From assembly GCA_910579515.1 (NCBI GenBank), contig CAJTUV010000036.1, positions 1 to 32,773 of the forward strand: a DNA stretch of 32,773 nt, given 5' to 3'. The DNA is from an uncultured Hungatella sp. GTDB taxonomy: Bacteria > Bacillota > Clostridia > Lachnospirales > Lachnospiraceae. The notes under the pieces are model-generated. The model ran no database searches and was not told where the DNA came from. It saw only the letters and a list, made by a program, of their open reading frames with translations. Positions 25,301 to 31,192 of this stretch are shown here, in pieces. Within the stretch, counting starts at the first letter, position 1; every line of letters begins with the position of its first letter. The position numbers were made by a program, and so were the translations under genes.

Positions 25301-25543
25301 TCCCTGAGATTCTTTTGGCATCCGAATAACGGTGCGAAACCATCCGTATTCCCATGTATGGCCCCAGGTAAATCCTTCCTCTACCGGCACAAATGCCTGC
25401 TTTTTCACCTCTTCTAAAGATAGCTGCTCCATGGTTAAAAAGCCTTCCCAGTGAAGATTTTCAAGAGGCAGATATAAATCCTTTTCCAGGGTATGAACCC
25501 AGTGAAGGACTCTGTCTTCCCATTCTGAAGTCTGAATTCCCAT
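22400..25543 (-). CDS. Alpha-mannosidase, GH38
   Basis: This 1047-residue enzyme is a class II alpha-mannosidase that removes alpha-linked mannose from glycans. The N-terminal third carries a beta-sandwich-like region (about 60-150). The catalytic domain shows NAHIDLAWLWP with zinc ligands H269 and D271, and WLPDTFGY with nucleophile D381. The long C-terminal half is the beta-rich region of the family. Length is normal. The ATG at 25543 is preferred because an AAGGAG site lies 6 bases before it; the frame is open 9 codons further up to 25570, inside a leader hairpin. No signal peptide is present, so it is intracellular. It is the first gene of the glycan locus. Confidence 0.92.
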   Translation of the reverse strand: MGIQTSEWEDRVLHWVHTLEKDLYLPLENLHWEGFLTMEQLSLEEVKKQAFVPVEEGFTWGHTWEYGWFRTVIRMPKESQGKRIVLDLKQNGEATLFVNNQAFGTYRADWIENAHHYLVDNYLTRCAQEGQTYEIYMEVYAGHYFPTCDIADANRATGPCLEGDYVDSLTEGARRVMGRSTFGIWNEEAYQLYMDVKTLQSLQKCLEETSLRAAKVAEALEKFTLAVDFEQPLEGRIADYQKAREVLKPALEAKNGSTMPQFYAVGNAHIDLAWLWPFAETYRKTARTFAAQLRLLEEYPEYRFIQSQPASYEMCRKYYPELFERIVKAVKDGRWIADGAMWVEPDTNMVSGESLIRQLLYGKKYYQEVFGVDCKVLWLPDTFGYTGALPQILKGFDVRYLVTQKIFWSYNGGEPFPYHYFTWEGMDGSQITSFLPTSYTYKTSPEEANNVWKKRGQMRDLEAFLYPFGYGDGGGGPCRDHIEYVKRYENLEGSVRMNMYSPQQFFEDMDKLGGPKNTYVGELYFTCHRGTYTSQALMKKNNRQGEFLMHELELWSALASLKGLDYPASELEEMWKTVLLYQFHDVLPGTCIAQVYEEAAKTYEGLYEQGAKLGRTAFEALTEGEGYSVFNSLGFGRKAVVTLPEEFKDGVLVNGEATAVDVKEGQVKAVVSLPALGAVNLVPSAVHNEGPVACIEKISEGYAFENSKLRAVVNHHGEVISFRLKGVSSKEFAADKMNHFLLYKDIPRRYDAWDIDANYIDQEIEGASHVDRCEIFREKGIEAILRVKGTIGSSVYTQDIVLEADSTRLEFRTEIDWCEQHRLLKVAFPVQIYTDNGINEMQFGYVKRPAHRSRPYEKDRFEVCNHRYSALCDENHGAAVLNDSKYGISMNGNALELTLLRAATAPDRFTDRGRHSFTYGFTAWNGSFYDSDVVRQGYELNVKPIVAKGGCQPFSLFSVNKDNIIAESVKLAEDGSGDLILRLYEAKKAETDAELKLDFSAFNMEMYEAVSCNMMEQESEKLILRDKAAALNFHPFEIKTIRVKMKR

Positions 25544-25558
25544 ATAATCTCCTTCCTG

Positions 25559-25580
25559 CCAGCACTCCATTAAGCGCTGG
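25559..25580 (-). promoter_or_regulatory. Leader hairpin before the alpha-mannosidase gene
   Basis: In minus-strand RNA, CCAGCGCT (25580-25573) pairs over 8 positions, one of them G-U, with AGTGCTGG (25566-25559) around a 6-base loop. The stem ends 8 bases before the AAGGAG ribosome site. It may stabilise the mRNA or influence translation. Confidence 0.45.
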
Positions 25581-25594
25581 ATATTTGATTCAGT

Positions 25595-25609
25595 CTATAT
25601 CGGATATAG
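25595..25609 (-). promoter_or_regulatory. 15-base perfect palindrome in the alpha-mannosidase promoter region
   Basis: CTATATC-N1-GATATAG is a perfect 7-bp inverted repeat with a 1-base centre. It lies downstream of the upstream terminator and overlaps a weak promoter (CTTGAT, about 16 bases, TATAGA). It is a likely operator for the GH38-kinase unit but differs from the ROK operator at 21324, which suggests a different regulator or a different half-site. Confidence 0.5.
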
Positions 25610-25649
25610 GGAAAAATCAAGCATCTTTTACAGCGTTTTCTCTTGGAGA

Positions 25650-25692
25650 AATATAAAAATCGGACCAAGCAGCTGGCATCTGCCTGATCCGA
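25650..25692 (-). terminator. Intrinsic terminator upstream of the glycan locus
   Basis: The 13-base arms 25680-25692 and 25660-25672 pair fully in minus-strand RNA (two G-U pairs; the same positions mismatch on the plus strand), with a 7-base loop, followed by TTTTTATATTT. It ends minus-strand transcription from the YdeI-family and decayed DUF3795 genes and isolates the glycan locus from them. Confidence 0.85.
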
Positions 25693-25711
25693 CTAATGAG
25701 CTACAATTTCA

Positions 25712-26083
25712 TTACTGGGCAGCTCTTGATAACGAAACTCCATTTTTTCGCCTACTGCAATAGGAGAATTTGGCATTAAATTTTTTCCTGCGCAGCTTCA
25801 AGTCAAGCTTTCTATGGGCGGCAATGTCCTGAAGCACCCCTGCTGCAAAAGCACTTTTCTCTTTGAGCGTTAGAATTTTCAAATTAGGTTTGCTCTCGAT
25901 TTCCCTGAGCGCCGCAGCAGCCAGGGCAGTTTTTGTTTAAAAACATTGGGCAAAGTCCACAATTCAGACCGCAAAGGGAAAATAATTGATCGTGCTGTTA
26001 AATTAACTCCAAAGCTCTTTTATACAATGGGTCGAACTCGCAGCCGCAGCAAATTTTTCCATAATTGTTTTTAATTCTTCCAT
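25712..26083 (-). pseudogene. Decayed DUF3795-type gene, middle deleted
   Basis: Three broken reading frames follow one another on the minus strand. A ribosome site (GAGGAG) and ATG at 26083 open a 26-codon frame ending at 26003. From 25988 the frame reads LFSLCGLNCGLCPMFLNKNC, the cysteine-rich N-terminus of DUF3795 proteins. From about 25920 to the stop at 25712 another frame reads LREIESKPNLKILTLKEKSA and, further on, LQDIAAHRKLDLKLRRKK, which resembles the DUF3795 C-terminus. The central part, with the remaining cysteines, is missing and the frames are shifted. This fills most of the 537-base gap between the GH38 gene and the YdeI-family gene. The family name rests on memory of its motifs. 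Confidence 0.55.
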
Positions 26084-26107
26084 AATGTCACTCCTCTTTC
26101 AAATTGA

Positions 26108-26671
26108 TTACATGGGTTTTAGATTCTTATTGAGTCTGTCCACCATCCAGGCAATTCTTTTTTCCCGTCCAGCGTCTGTCTTTGCATCGAGATATGCCCG
26201 TGTATAGGTTTTCTTTACGGATGGGGACATGGCTTGAAAATTTGTATAGGCAGGTTCATGCCCTTCCAACAATGAAGATAGGCGCGCAATCTGTTCATCT
26301 GTAATGACTGCCAGAGGGTTTGGAGCGTCCCACTGGCCATTCTTTTTGGCCTCGTCTATTTTCTTCCTGCCAAAATCAGTCATAAGCCCTTGTTCGTCAA
26401 GGCTTTTCACCAATGCCTTATTCTTTTCTGACCATTTGCTGTTCTCTCTTCGCAAAGAAAAATACTTCTTATAAGTCTTATCGTCAATCTTCTCCATCTG
26501 TCCGTCAATCCATCCAAAGCAAAGAGCTTCCTCCAAGGCTTCTCCTGCTTTGATAGTTTTCGGCCCGCCGGCCTTGCCGAATAAAAGCCAAATACCGTCA
26601 TTTGACAGACAATGCTCACAGAGCCATTCACGAAATTCTTCTCTGTTGGCAAACTTCAGTAGTTCTCTTAT
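26108..26671 (-). CDS. YdeI/OmpD-associated family protein, apparent ATA start
   Basis: This 187-codon frame encodes a small cytoplasmic protein of the YdeI/OmdA family, with KFANREEFREWLCEH near the start, WLLFGKAGGPKT, ALCFGWIDGQ and SKWSEKN, and a typical basic C-terminus ending in a MVDRLNKN stretch. Family length is about 190 residues. The only usual start in frame is a TTG at 26536, which would cut off the conserved first 45 residues. Upstream there is an excellent AAGGAGGG site whose correctly spaced codon (8 bases) is ATA at 26671. A TATAAT -10 lies at 26741-26746. Either the start has mutated from ATG to ATA, or a rare start is used. The biochemical role of the family is poorly known; it has been linked to bacteriocin or antibiotic tolerance. 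Confidence 0.7.
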   Translation of the reverse strand: MRELLKFANREEFREWLCEHCLSNDGIWLLFGKAGGPKTIKAGEALEEALCFGWIDGQMEKIDDKTYKKYFSLRRENSKWSEKNKALVKSLDEQGLMTDFGRKKIDEAKKNGQWDAPNPLAVITDEQIARLSSLLEGHEPAYTNFQAMSPSVKKTYTRAYLDAKTDAGREKRIAWMVDRLNKNLKPM

Positions 26672-26784
26672 GATAGGTCCCTCCTTATCGCTTGTTTTGC
26701 CCCTGGAAAGCGGGGAAAATGCTGATTTATCGTTGTTTCTATTATATCTTACTTTCTCAGTAAATGAAATAGGTATCTAATCTG

Positions 26785-27147
26785 ATGTGCTTGCTGTTCA
26801 TAGGCTCGCCTTTCCATGAGAAAAGCTCTCATGTTGCTGTTGCACAAAGGCCTATTCTAAAGGATGTTCGGTCTATGCTTAAAATTCTGGAAATTTCCTA
26901 TGCTGAGGAGCAGGAGAAAGCCATCACACAACTGGAGATGAATCTAACCGCCGCAGAGATGTACCATCTGTGGGACAATACCCTGAATATTATTGGGGGA
27001 CTACTGGAAACGAAGCTGACATGGAAGTTTTGTGGAAAGAGAGTGGTTTGCGTGAAAGGGAGATTAATTTCTTACTGCCTTTTTCAATCTGTATTCTACA
27101 GCAACAGTGATTGTGAAATAACTTTGGCTACCTGCCTATTTTTCTAA
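26785..27147 (+). pseudogene. Fragment resembling the LprI/DUF1311 domain
   Basis: The frame from the ATG at about 26875 encodes a short charged stretch containing YAEEQEKAITQLEMNLTAAE and MYHLWDNTLNIIGGLLE. The pattern (alternating acidic residues, LWD, LN-I, LLE) recalls the N-terminal domain of lysozyme-inhibitor LprI-like proteins of Firmicutes, which continue with further helices and a signal peptide here absent. After about 27020 the frame becomes unlike any domain and runs into the end of the HxlR gene on the other strand. No ribosome site or promoter was seen. It is best taken as a remnant; the family call is tentative. Confidence 0.35.
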
Positions 27148-27474
27148 AATTTGAGTTCCGTTCAAATAATCTTCTCCCCATTTACATAACTCATCTAATA
27201 TTGGTGTAAGGCTTTTTCCAAAATCCGTCAATGAATATTCTGTTTTTGGGGGTATTACAGGATATACTTTCCTGTTTATAAGACCATCCTTTTCTAATTC
27301 CCGTAATTGTTGTGCTAACATTTTATCTGTTGCCTTTGGCATTTGTTTATGCAGTTCACTATATCTTAAAGTCTTTCCCATCAGGTGCCACAGAATAACA
27401 GCCTTATATTTTCCACCGATTAGCTGAATCGTTGCTTCAACCGGACAATTATACCCACTGCAACCTAAGCTCAT
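27136..27474 (-). CDS. HxlR-family transcriptional regulator
   Basis: This 112-residue protein is a winged helix-turn-helix of the HxlR (MarR-like) family: CPVEATIQLIGGKYKAVILW at the N-terminus with the conserved early cysteine (C10), LRYSELHKQMP, the recognition helix region TDKMLAQQLRELEKDGLINR, and the wing KTEYSLTDFGKSLTPIL. It is divergent from a nitroreductase gene, a frequent pairing in which the regulator senses electrophiles or quinones and derepresses the enzyme. A repeated sequence in the shared promoter region is a likely operator. Confidence 0.92.
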   Translation of the reverse strand: MSLGCSGYNCPVEATIQLIGGKYKAVILWHLMGKTLRYSELHKQMPKATDKMLAQQLRELEKDGLINRKVYPVIPPKTEYSLTDFGKSLTPILDELCKWGEDYLNGTQILEK

Positions 27475-27491
27475 AATATCACCTTACTTTC

Positions 27492-27552
27492 TTTTTAGAT
27501 AGTATATTCCTAAATAGTACGTTCTTGCTTTATTTTTAGATATAGGTATAAT
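27492..27552 (+). promoter_or_regulatory. Nitroreductase promoter with repeated TTTTTAGATA sites
   Basis: The promoter of the nitroreductase gene is -35 TTGCTT (27525-27530), 16 bases, -10 TATAAT (27547-27552). The sequence TTTTTAGATA occurs at 27492-27501 and again at 27533-27542 inside the spacer, 41 bases apart (close to four helical turns). A protein bound at the second copy would block RNA polymerase; HxlR is the natural candidate. Confidence 0.6.
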
Positions 27553-27598
27553 TATAATATAGGTTGACCTGAATCACAACACAAAGGAGATTTTGAAA

Positions 27599-28117
27599 AT
27601 GGAATTTTTAGAACTTGCAAAAAAGAGATTCTCTGTTAGAGCATATGATAACAGACCCGTTGAAAAAGAAAAACTTGATAAAATTTTAGAAGCTGCTCAT
27701 GTGGCTCCAACAGCAGCTAATTTTCAGCCAGTAAAATTGATTGCTGTTCAGGAAAAAGAGCAACTAAATAAGCTTGCAAAGGCAGCCAATATTTATCATG
27801 CTCCATTGGCAATTATTGTATGTGCTGACCATGAGAAAGCATGGGTGCGTCCATTTGACCAGAAACAGACTACCGATATTGACGCTTCCATTTTGACAGA
27901 CCATATGATGTTACAGGCTACGGAACTCGGACTTGGTACTGTATGGGTTTGCTATTTTAAGCCAGATATTGTAAAAAAAGAGTTTCATCTTCCTGATAAT
28001 TTAGAACCAGTCAATATCTTAGTTATTGGATATGGAAAAGAGCCCGAATCCAGCTCAGAACGCCACTCTGCTACCCGTATTGCCATAAATGATTTAGTAT
28101 CTTATGATTACTTATAA
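27599..28117 (+). CDS. Nitroreductase family protein
   Basis: This 172-residue FMN-dependent oxidoreductase starts with the family hallmark FLELAKKRFSVRAYDNRPVE, has the PTAANFQPVKLIAV stretch (FMN contacts) and ends with the usual NILVIGYGKEPE region. Family members reduce nitro compounds, quinones or flavins with NAD(P)H. The ATG at 27599 follows an AAAGGAG site at 9 bases; a TTG two codons upstream is less likely. It is divergent from HxlR and overlaps the next gene by 14 bases, so the two are co-transcribed up to the terminator at 28365. Confidence 0.92.
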   Translation: MEFLELAKKRFSVRAYDNRPVEKEKLDKILEAAHVAPTAANFQPVKLIAVQEKEQLNKLAKAANIYHAPLAIIVCADHEKAWVRPFDQKQTTDIDASILTDHMMLQATELGLGTVWVCYFKPDIVKKEFHLPDNLEPVNILVIGYGKEPESSSERHSATRIAINDLVSYDYL

Positions 28118-28358
28118 TGAAAATATGATAAAAGAGATCCAAAAATACGTTGATGGACATTCCATTTATGTTCCTAAAAAGCCAGATAGTAGAAAAAATT
28201 GGGGAGAGAATACCGAAACTTTATCTTTCCTTGGAAGGAGAAATGAACAGATTTATTCTGAATATTTGGAGGGCTGCTCCATTACTCTACTTTCAGAAAA
28301 ATATTATTCGGCAGAAAAAAGTATACAACGTATTATCCGGCAGAAAAAGAAAAAATAA
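28104..28358 (+). CDS. CD3324-like small helix-turn-helix protein
   Basis: This 84-residue protein resembles the CD3324 family of Clostridia, small proteins of Mor-activator-like fold. Shared features are IQKYVDGHSIYVPKKPDSRK, then KNWGENTETL and a C-terminal helix-turn-helix with LLSEKYYSAEKSIQRIIR. The N-terminus is a few residues shorter than in typical members, and the ATG at 28104 overlaps the nitroreductase end, which suggests coupling. It probably binds DNA, with unknown targets. A terminator follows. Confidence 0.75.
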   Translation: MITYNENMIKEIQKYVDGHSIYVPKKPDSRKNWGENTETLSFLGRRNEQIYSEYLEGCSITLLSEKYYSAEKSIQRIIRQKKKK

Positions 28359-28364
28359 CTTGTA

Positions 28365-28410
28365 TGTGCCATAATGAATTTCTATATTCCCTATGGCACA
28401 CTTTTATTTC
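28365..28410 (+). terminator. Intrinsic terminator after the nitroreductase unit
   Basis: TGTGCCATA (28365-28373) and TATGGCACA (28392-28400) form a perfect 9-bp stem, followed by CTTTTATTTC. It lies 6 bases after the CD3324-like gene stop and ends the plus-strand unit. Confidence 0.8.
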
Positions 28411-28485
28411 ACAAATATTCTTGTGGTTTAACATCCTCCCTATTACTGTTGTAATTTCTCTAAAAGATTGGATGGAGAATATAAT

Positions 28486-28647
28486 ATGCCATATTTTATG
28501 TATCAGAATAAAAAAATTTTCTTTGAAGAATATGGAACTGGCACCCCACTATTATTACTTCACGGAAATGAAGCACAACAGGCAATCTTACTGATTGATT
28601 ATCTTGACTATTCACAAATAAACCTGTTAGGAAGTAATGTAGAGTAA
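28486..28647 (+). pseudogene. Alpha/beta hydrolase, internally deleted and truncated
   Basis: A 53-codon frame with a ribosome site (GGAG) starts like a normal alpha/beta hydrolase: MPYFMYQNKKIFFEEYGTGT, then PLLLLHGN with the oxyanion-hole HG motif. It then jumps directly to EAQQAILLIDYLDYSQINLL and GSN, which in intact relatives lies about 60 residues later, just before the nucleophile elbow. It stops after GSNVE, exactly where a MerR-type palindrome begins. The catalytic serine, aspartate and histidine are all missing, so no enzyme can result. The reading frame is kept across the internal deletion. Confidence 0.75.
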
Positions 28648-28659
28648 ACTCTATGTCAA
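28640..28659 (-). promoter_or_regulatory. Orphan MerR-type operator/promoter half
   Basis: On the minus strand a -35 TTGACA (28654-28659) is directly followed by the perfect palindrome TAGAGTTTACTCTA (28640-28653). This is the arrangement of promoters controlled by MerR-family activators, in which the operator fills a 19-20-base spacer. No -10 follows at the expected place; instead there is the end of the broken hydrolase gene. The regulated gene and its regulator are absent, so it looks like a fusion scar. Confidence 0.6.
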
Positions 28660-28869
28660 GAGATAAGAGGTGATTTTTTGTGCCAAATCAAAAAAATCAA
28701 CAACTGTAAGTTCTACAAATTTGGGCTCAAACAGTTTTGTTCTGAGATTTTTCAGTATCTCTTTATTTCCCTTTAATATCGGTACTGGAAACTGTATAAT
28801 TCCCATGTGGGGATTGCCCTCTAAATCAACCACAATGGCACATTTTTCATTCTCTACATTCGTTTTCAC
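28651..28869 (-). pseudogene. DUF2000-like gene with its middle and end missing
   Basis: This 72-codon frame starts with a GTG that overlaps the EamA stop by 4 bases (GTGA), as in a coupled operon. It reads NVENEKCAIVVD, then continues LEGNPHMGIIQFPVPILKGN and a later LTVVDFFDLAQ. DUF2000 proteins of about 135 residues begin with the first motif and carry the second (G..H.GI..PIPIL) about 35 residues further on, so a central piece appears to be deleted in frame. The end runs into the MerR-type promoter at 28659 and stops there. An alternative is a short family unknown to me; the family call rests on remembered motifs. Confidence 0.5.
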
Positions 28870-29765
28870 TTTCCTTTTTTCCTAAATTTAGGTTTACTTT
28901 CCGAAAGAAACAATCCGATTAAGGTAAAGCCTGTTCCTACCGCAGCCATCCATGTGATTTCTTCCTTTAATACAACAACGGATGTGACGACGGTGATGAC
29001 AGGGACTATATAGATATACACGCTTGTCTTAACAGCCCCAATCACCTTGACCGCATAATTCCAAGTAACAAAACAAAGAGCTGATGCACCCAGACCTAAG
29101 TATATAAGGTTTAGAGCATACTCTGGCTTTACAAACTTCTGTACATCCAAGTTGAAATCAAAAATAAAAAGGAATGGGATCATAAAAAGTATTCCGTATG
29201 TAAATATCCTCCTTGTAGTTTGAATAGTGTTATATCCATAGCAGCTGATTTTTCGTGTAAGCAAGGAATAAACTGCCCATACGAATGCCGCAACAATCGC
29301 TAAAATATCACCAATAGGATTCAGCTTCAGTTCTGAACTGCTGAAGCTAATAAGACATATTCCTATCATAGCGACAATAAATCCCATAAAAAATTGTACT
29401 TTCAGTTTTTCTTCTGTCTTTCGTAATACATGAGATAAAACAGCAGTAAAAAACGGAGCGACTGAAATAATAACGCCGACATTAGAAGCCATCGTATGGG
29501 TTAATGCTATGTTTTCAAGCAGGTAGTATAAGCATATCCCACATAGTCCCGCCACAGCGAATGTAAGCTCCTGCTTTTTATCCTTTATTCCTAATCGTTT
29601 CGGGTAAACAGTTATCAGCACAAGCAATCCAAACAAAAATCTGAAAAACAGTATCTCTATCGGTGTAAAATCTGCAAGCAGTATTTTGGTGGATATGAAA
29701 GTTGTTCCCCATATCACAATCGTAATCAGAGCTGTGATATGCCCTGTGCCAGTTCTTTTATTCAT
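28866..29765 (-). CDS. EamA/RhaT family transporter (DMT superfamily)
   Basis: This 299-residue inner-membrane protein has about ten hydrophobic segments in two EamA repeats (about 8-140 and 150-288), the layout of drug/metabolite exporters. The N-terminal segment carries the typical IVIWGTTFISTK motif and the second repeat WAVYSLLTRK. It ends in a basic tail. The ATG at 29765 overlaps the AraC gene end by 8 bases and is preferred over the longer frame to 29804. It lies in an apparent AraC-EamA-DUF2000 unit. The AraC regulator probably controls it; the exported compound is unknown. Confidence 0.9.
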   Translation of the reverse strand: MNKRTGTGHITALITIVIWGTTFISTKILLADFTPIEILFFRFLFGLLVLITVYPKRLGIKDKKQELTFAVAGLCGICLYYLLENIALTHTMASNVGVIISVAPFFTAVLSHVLRKTEEKLKVQFFMGFIVAMIGICLISFSSSELKLNPIGDILAIVAAFVWAVYSLLTRKISCYGYNTIQTTRRIFTYGILFMIPFLFIFDFNLDVQKFVKPEYALNLIYLGLGASALCFVTWNYAVKVIGAVKTSVYIYIVPVITVVTSVVVLKEEITWMAAVGTGFTLIGLFLSESKPKFRKKGK

Positions 29766-30588
29766 GATTATTCCCGCCCTCCTTGAAAATGCGTCCGTAT
29801 GCAACAGGCGACAATCCGATAAACATATGAAAAAAATTTGAAAAGTGGCTCTGGTCGGAAAAGCCTGTCTGTATAGCGGCGGAGGCCGCAGATACGCCTT
29901 TCTCCAATAGCTCCTTTGCTTTACCTATCCGTATTGTCTGAAGATACCTATATGGCGTAACTCCTTTTGACTTGGTAAACCCACGAAGCAGTGTGGATTT
30001 ACTAAGACCGCTGCATTTACAAAGGTTTTCCAGTGTGATATGCTCTGTGAAATGTTCTGACATTAATATGCAGGCATTTTCTATTTCTTCGCTACACTCT
30101 GGAATACAATTCTGAAAAGGTAGTCCGTATTGCTCTATAAGTGATGTAATTAGGAGCAGGAGCATTTCTTCTTTTTCAAATTTCTCCCCGCCTTCCATAA
30201 TCATTTGATGCAAAGAACGAAGATAGTGATTCAGTTCATCATTCTTAATGACATTTTCCGAAAAACCAAGCAATGTCCTTTGCCCTGTTATTTCCTCTGC
30301 TAATGACAGCATCGTTTCTTTTGGAATATTCAAACCTCTGTAATCAAACGTTCCTCCGTCACATTGCACACAACTGTGATTATCGTTTGGATTAAACAAA
30401 AGAATATTTCCCTGTCCTACTGTATATTCTTTATTTTTGCAGGACAAACAGCGTGTCCCTGCTTCCATAAATCCAATCACATAGTAATCATGAAAATGAT
30501 TCGGAAAGGGCTGTACGATTCCCTCAAAACGATATGCTTCAAGATGTAAATCGTCATCATAGCAAACTGTCCGTATTTCTTTCTGCAT
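29758..30588 (-). CDS. AraC-family regulator with N-terminal cupin
   Basis: This 276-residue regulator has an N-terminal cupin-like sensor (about 15-95, with FPNHFHDYYVIGFMEAGTR and NPNDNHSC) and two C-terminal AraC helix-turn-helix motifs (about 170-268): CKCSGLSKSTLLRGFTKSKG and AAIQTGFSDQSHFSNFFHMF. The start is preceded by a strong AGGAGGTG site. A TATAAT -10 lies at 30612-30617 with only a weak -35, as expected for an activator-dependent promoter. It overlaps the EamA gene and probably activates it in response to a small molecule. Confidence 0.92.
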   Translation of the reverse strand: MQKEIRTVCYDDDLHLEAYRFEGIVQPFPNHFHDYYVIGFMEAGTRCLSCKNKEYTVGQGNILLFNPNDNHSCVQCDGGTFDYRGLNIPKETMLSLAEEITGQRTLLGFSENVIKNDELNHYLRSLHQMIMEGGEKFEKEEMLLLLITSLIEQYGLPFQNCIPECSEEIENACILMSEHFTEHITLENLCKCSGLSKSTLLRGFTKSKGVTPYRYLQTIRIGKAKELLEKGVSAASAAIQTGFSDQSHFSNFFHMFIGLSPVAYGRIFKEGGNNHE

Positions 30589-30671
30589 GGTAACACCTCC
30601 TTACACTCCATATTATACTCGAAATATTTGCCGATTTCTTGTATGATATCTTCATTTTCCAAAAACACAGC

Positions 30672-30711
30672 TATAAACGAAACAGGCAGAGGAATAAGCC
30701 CTTTGCCTGTT
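30672..30711 (-). terminator. Terminator between the YbaK remnant and the AraC gene
   Basis: AACAGGC (30681-30687) pairs with GCCTGTT (30705-30711), with partial inner pairing between the AAAGGG and CCTCT stretches. The minus-strand RNA continues with a moderately U-rich tail (TTTCGTTTAT). It would end the XRE-MBL-YbaK unit. Confidence 0.55.
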
Positions 30712-30718
30712 CTTTTCA

Positions 30719-31177
30719 TCACAATATTTTGTAGACATCAATCCAATTTATAAAGTCAGAGTATTCTTCCAAAGAAATCTGTATTGCACTATTCATACTA
30801 CCACACGCTGGAAACACTGTATGGAAGCGTTTAAGCGATACATCTAAGTACGTTTCCACTCCCACATTTACAGTAAAGGGACAAACGCCTCCAATAGCGT
30901 GTCCGACTAAAGGCTTTGCTTCTTTAAACGACAACATTTTCGCTTTTGTCCCAAACTGAGCTTTATATTTGGCATTATCAATTTTGGCATCACCCGCCGC
31001 AACAATCATTATTACTTTTTCGCCCATATGAAATGATCATGTATTAGCAATTCCGTTTTCTTCACAATACAAAGCCTTAGCAGCAAGGGCGACCATTGCA
31101 CTTGATACTTCAAATTCCTGTATCCTCTCATCTAGTCTTTTTACTTAGAAATATTCTCTTACTTCTTCAATAGACAT
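30719..31177 (-). pseudogene. YbaK/ProX aminoacyl-tRNA deacylase gene with two in-frame stops
   Basis: Over 153 codons from an ATG with a GGAGG site (31177), the single reading frame is collinear with YbaK/EbsC-type deacylases, which hydrolyse mischarged tRNA. Codon 11 is TAA (after MSIEEVREYF) and codon 47 is TGA (in the NT-stop-SF stretch). The conserved EFEVSSAMVALAAKAL lies between them and IVAAGDAKIDNAKYKAQFG with the active-site lysine after them. No frameshift is needed. The intact 102-codon part from ATG 31027 lacks the first third of the fold and is unlikely to be active. It is 15 bases after the MBL gene, in the same unit. Confidence 0.85.
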
Positions 31178-31192
31178 ATGCTAACCTCCAAA

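Noticed and set aside
25544..25570. Alternative upstream start for the GH38 gene at 25570
   Set aside because: That ATG is inside the leader hairpin and lacks a ribosome site, while the ATG at 25543 has AAGGAG at proper distance.
25629..25642. Catabolite-repression (cre-like) site upstream of GH38
   Set aside because: The minus strand reads AGAAAACGCTGTAA, which misses two fixed positions of the cre consensus, so it is too degenerate to claim.
26407..26652. Possible frameshift partner for the YdeI-family gene
   Set aside because: This frame has no family similarity. The correct frame runs unbroken from 26671 to 26108, so no frameshift is needed; only the start codon is unusual.
26815..26833. 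Perfect 7-bp inverted repeat (CATGAGA/TCTCATG)
   Set aside because: It has no U-run, is not near a gene end or promoter, and lies in a decayed stretch, so no role can be supported.
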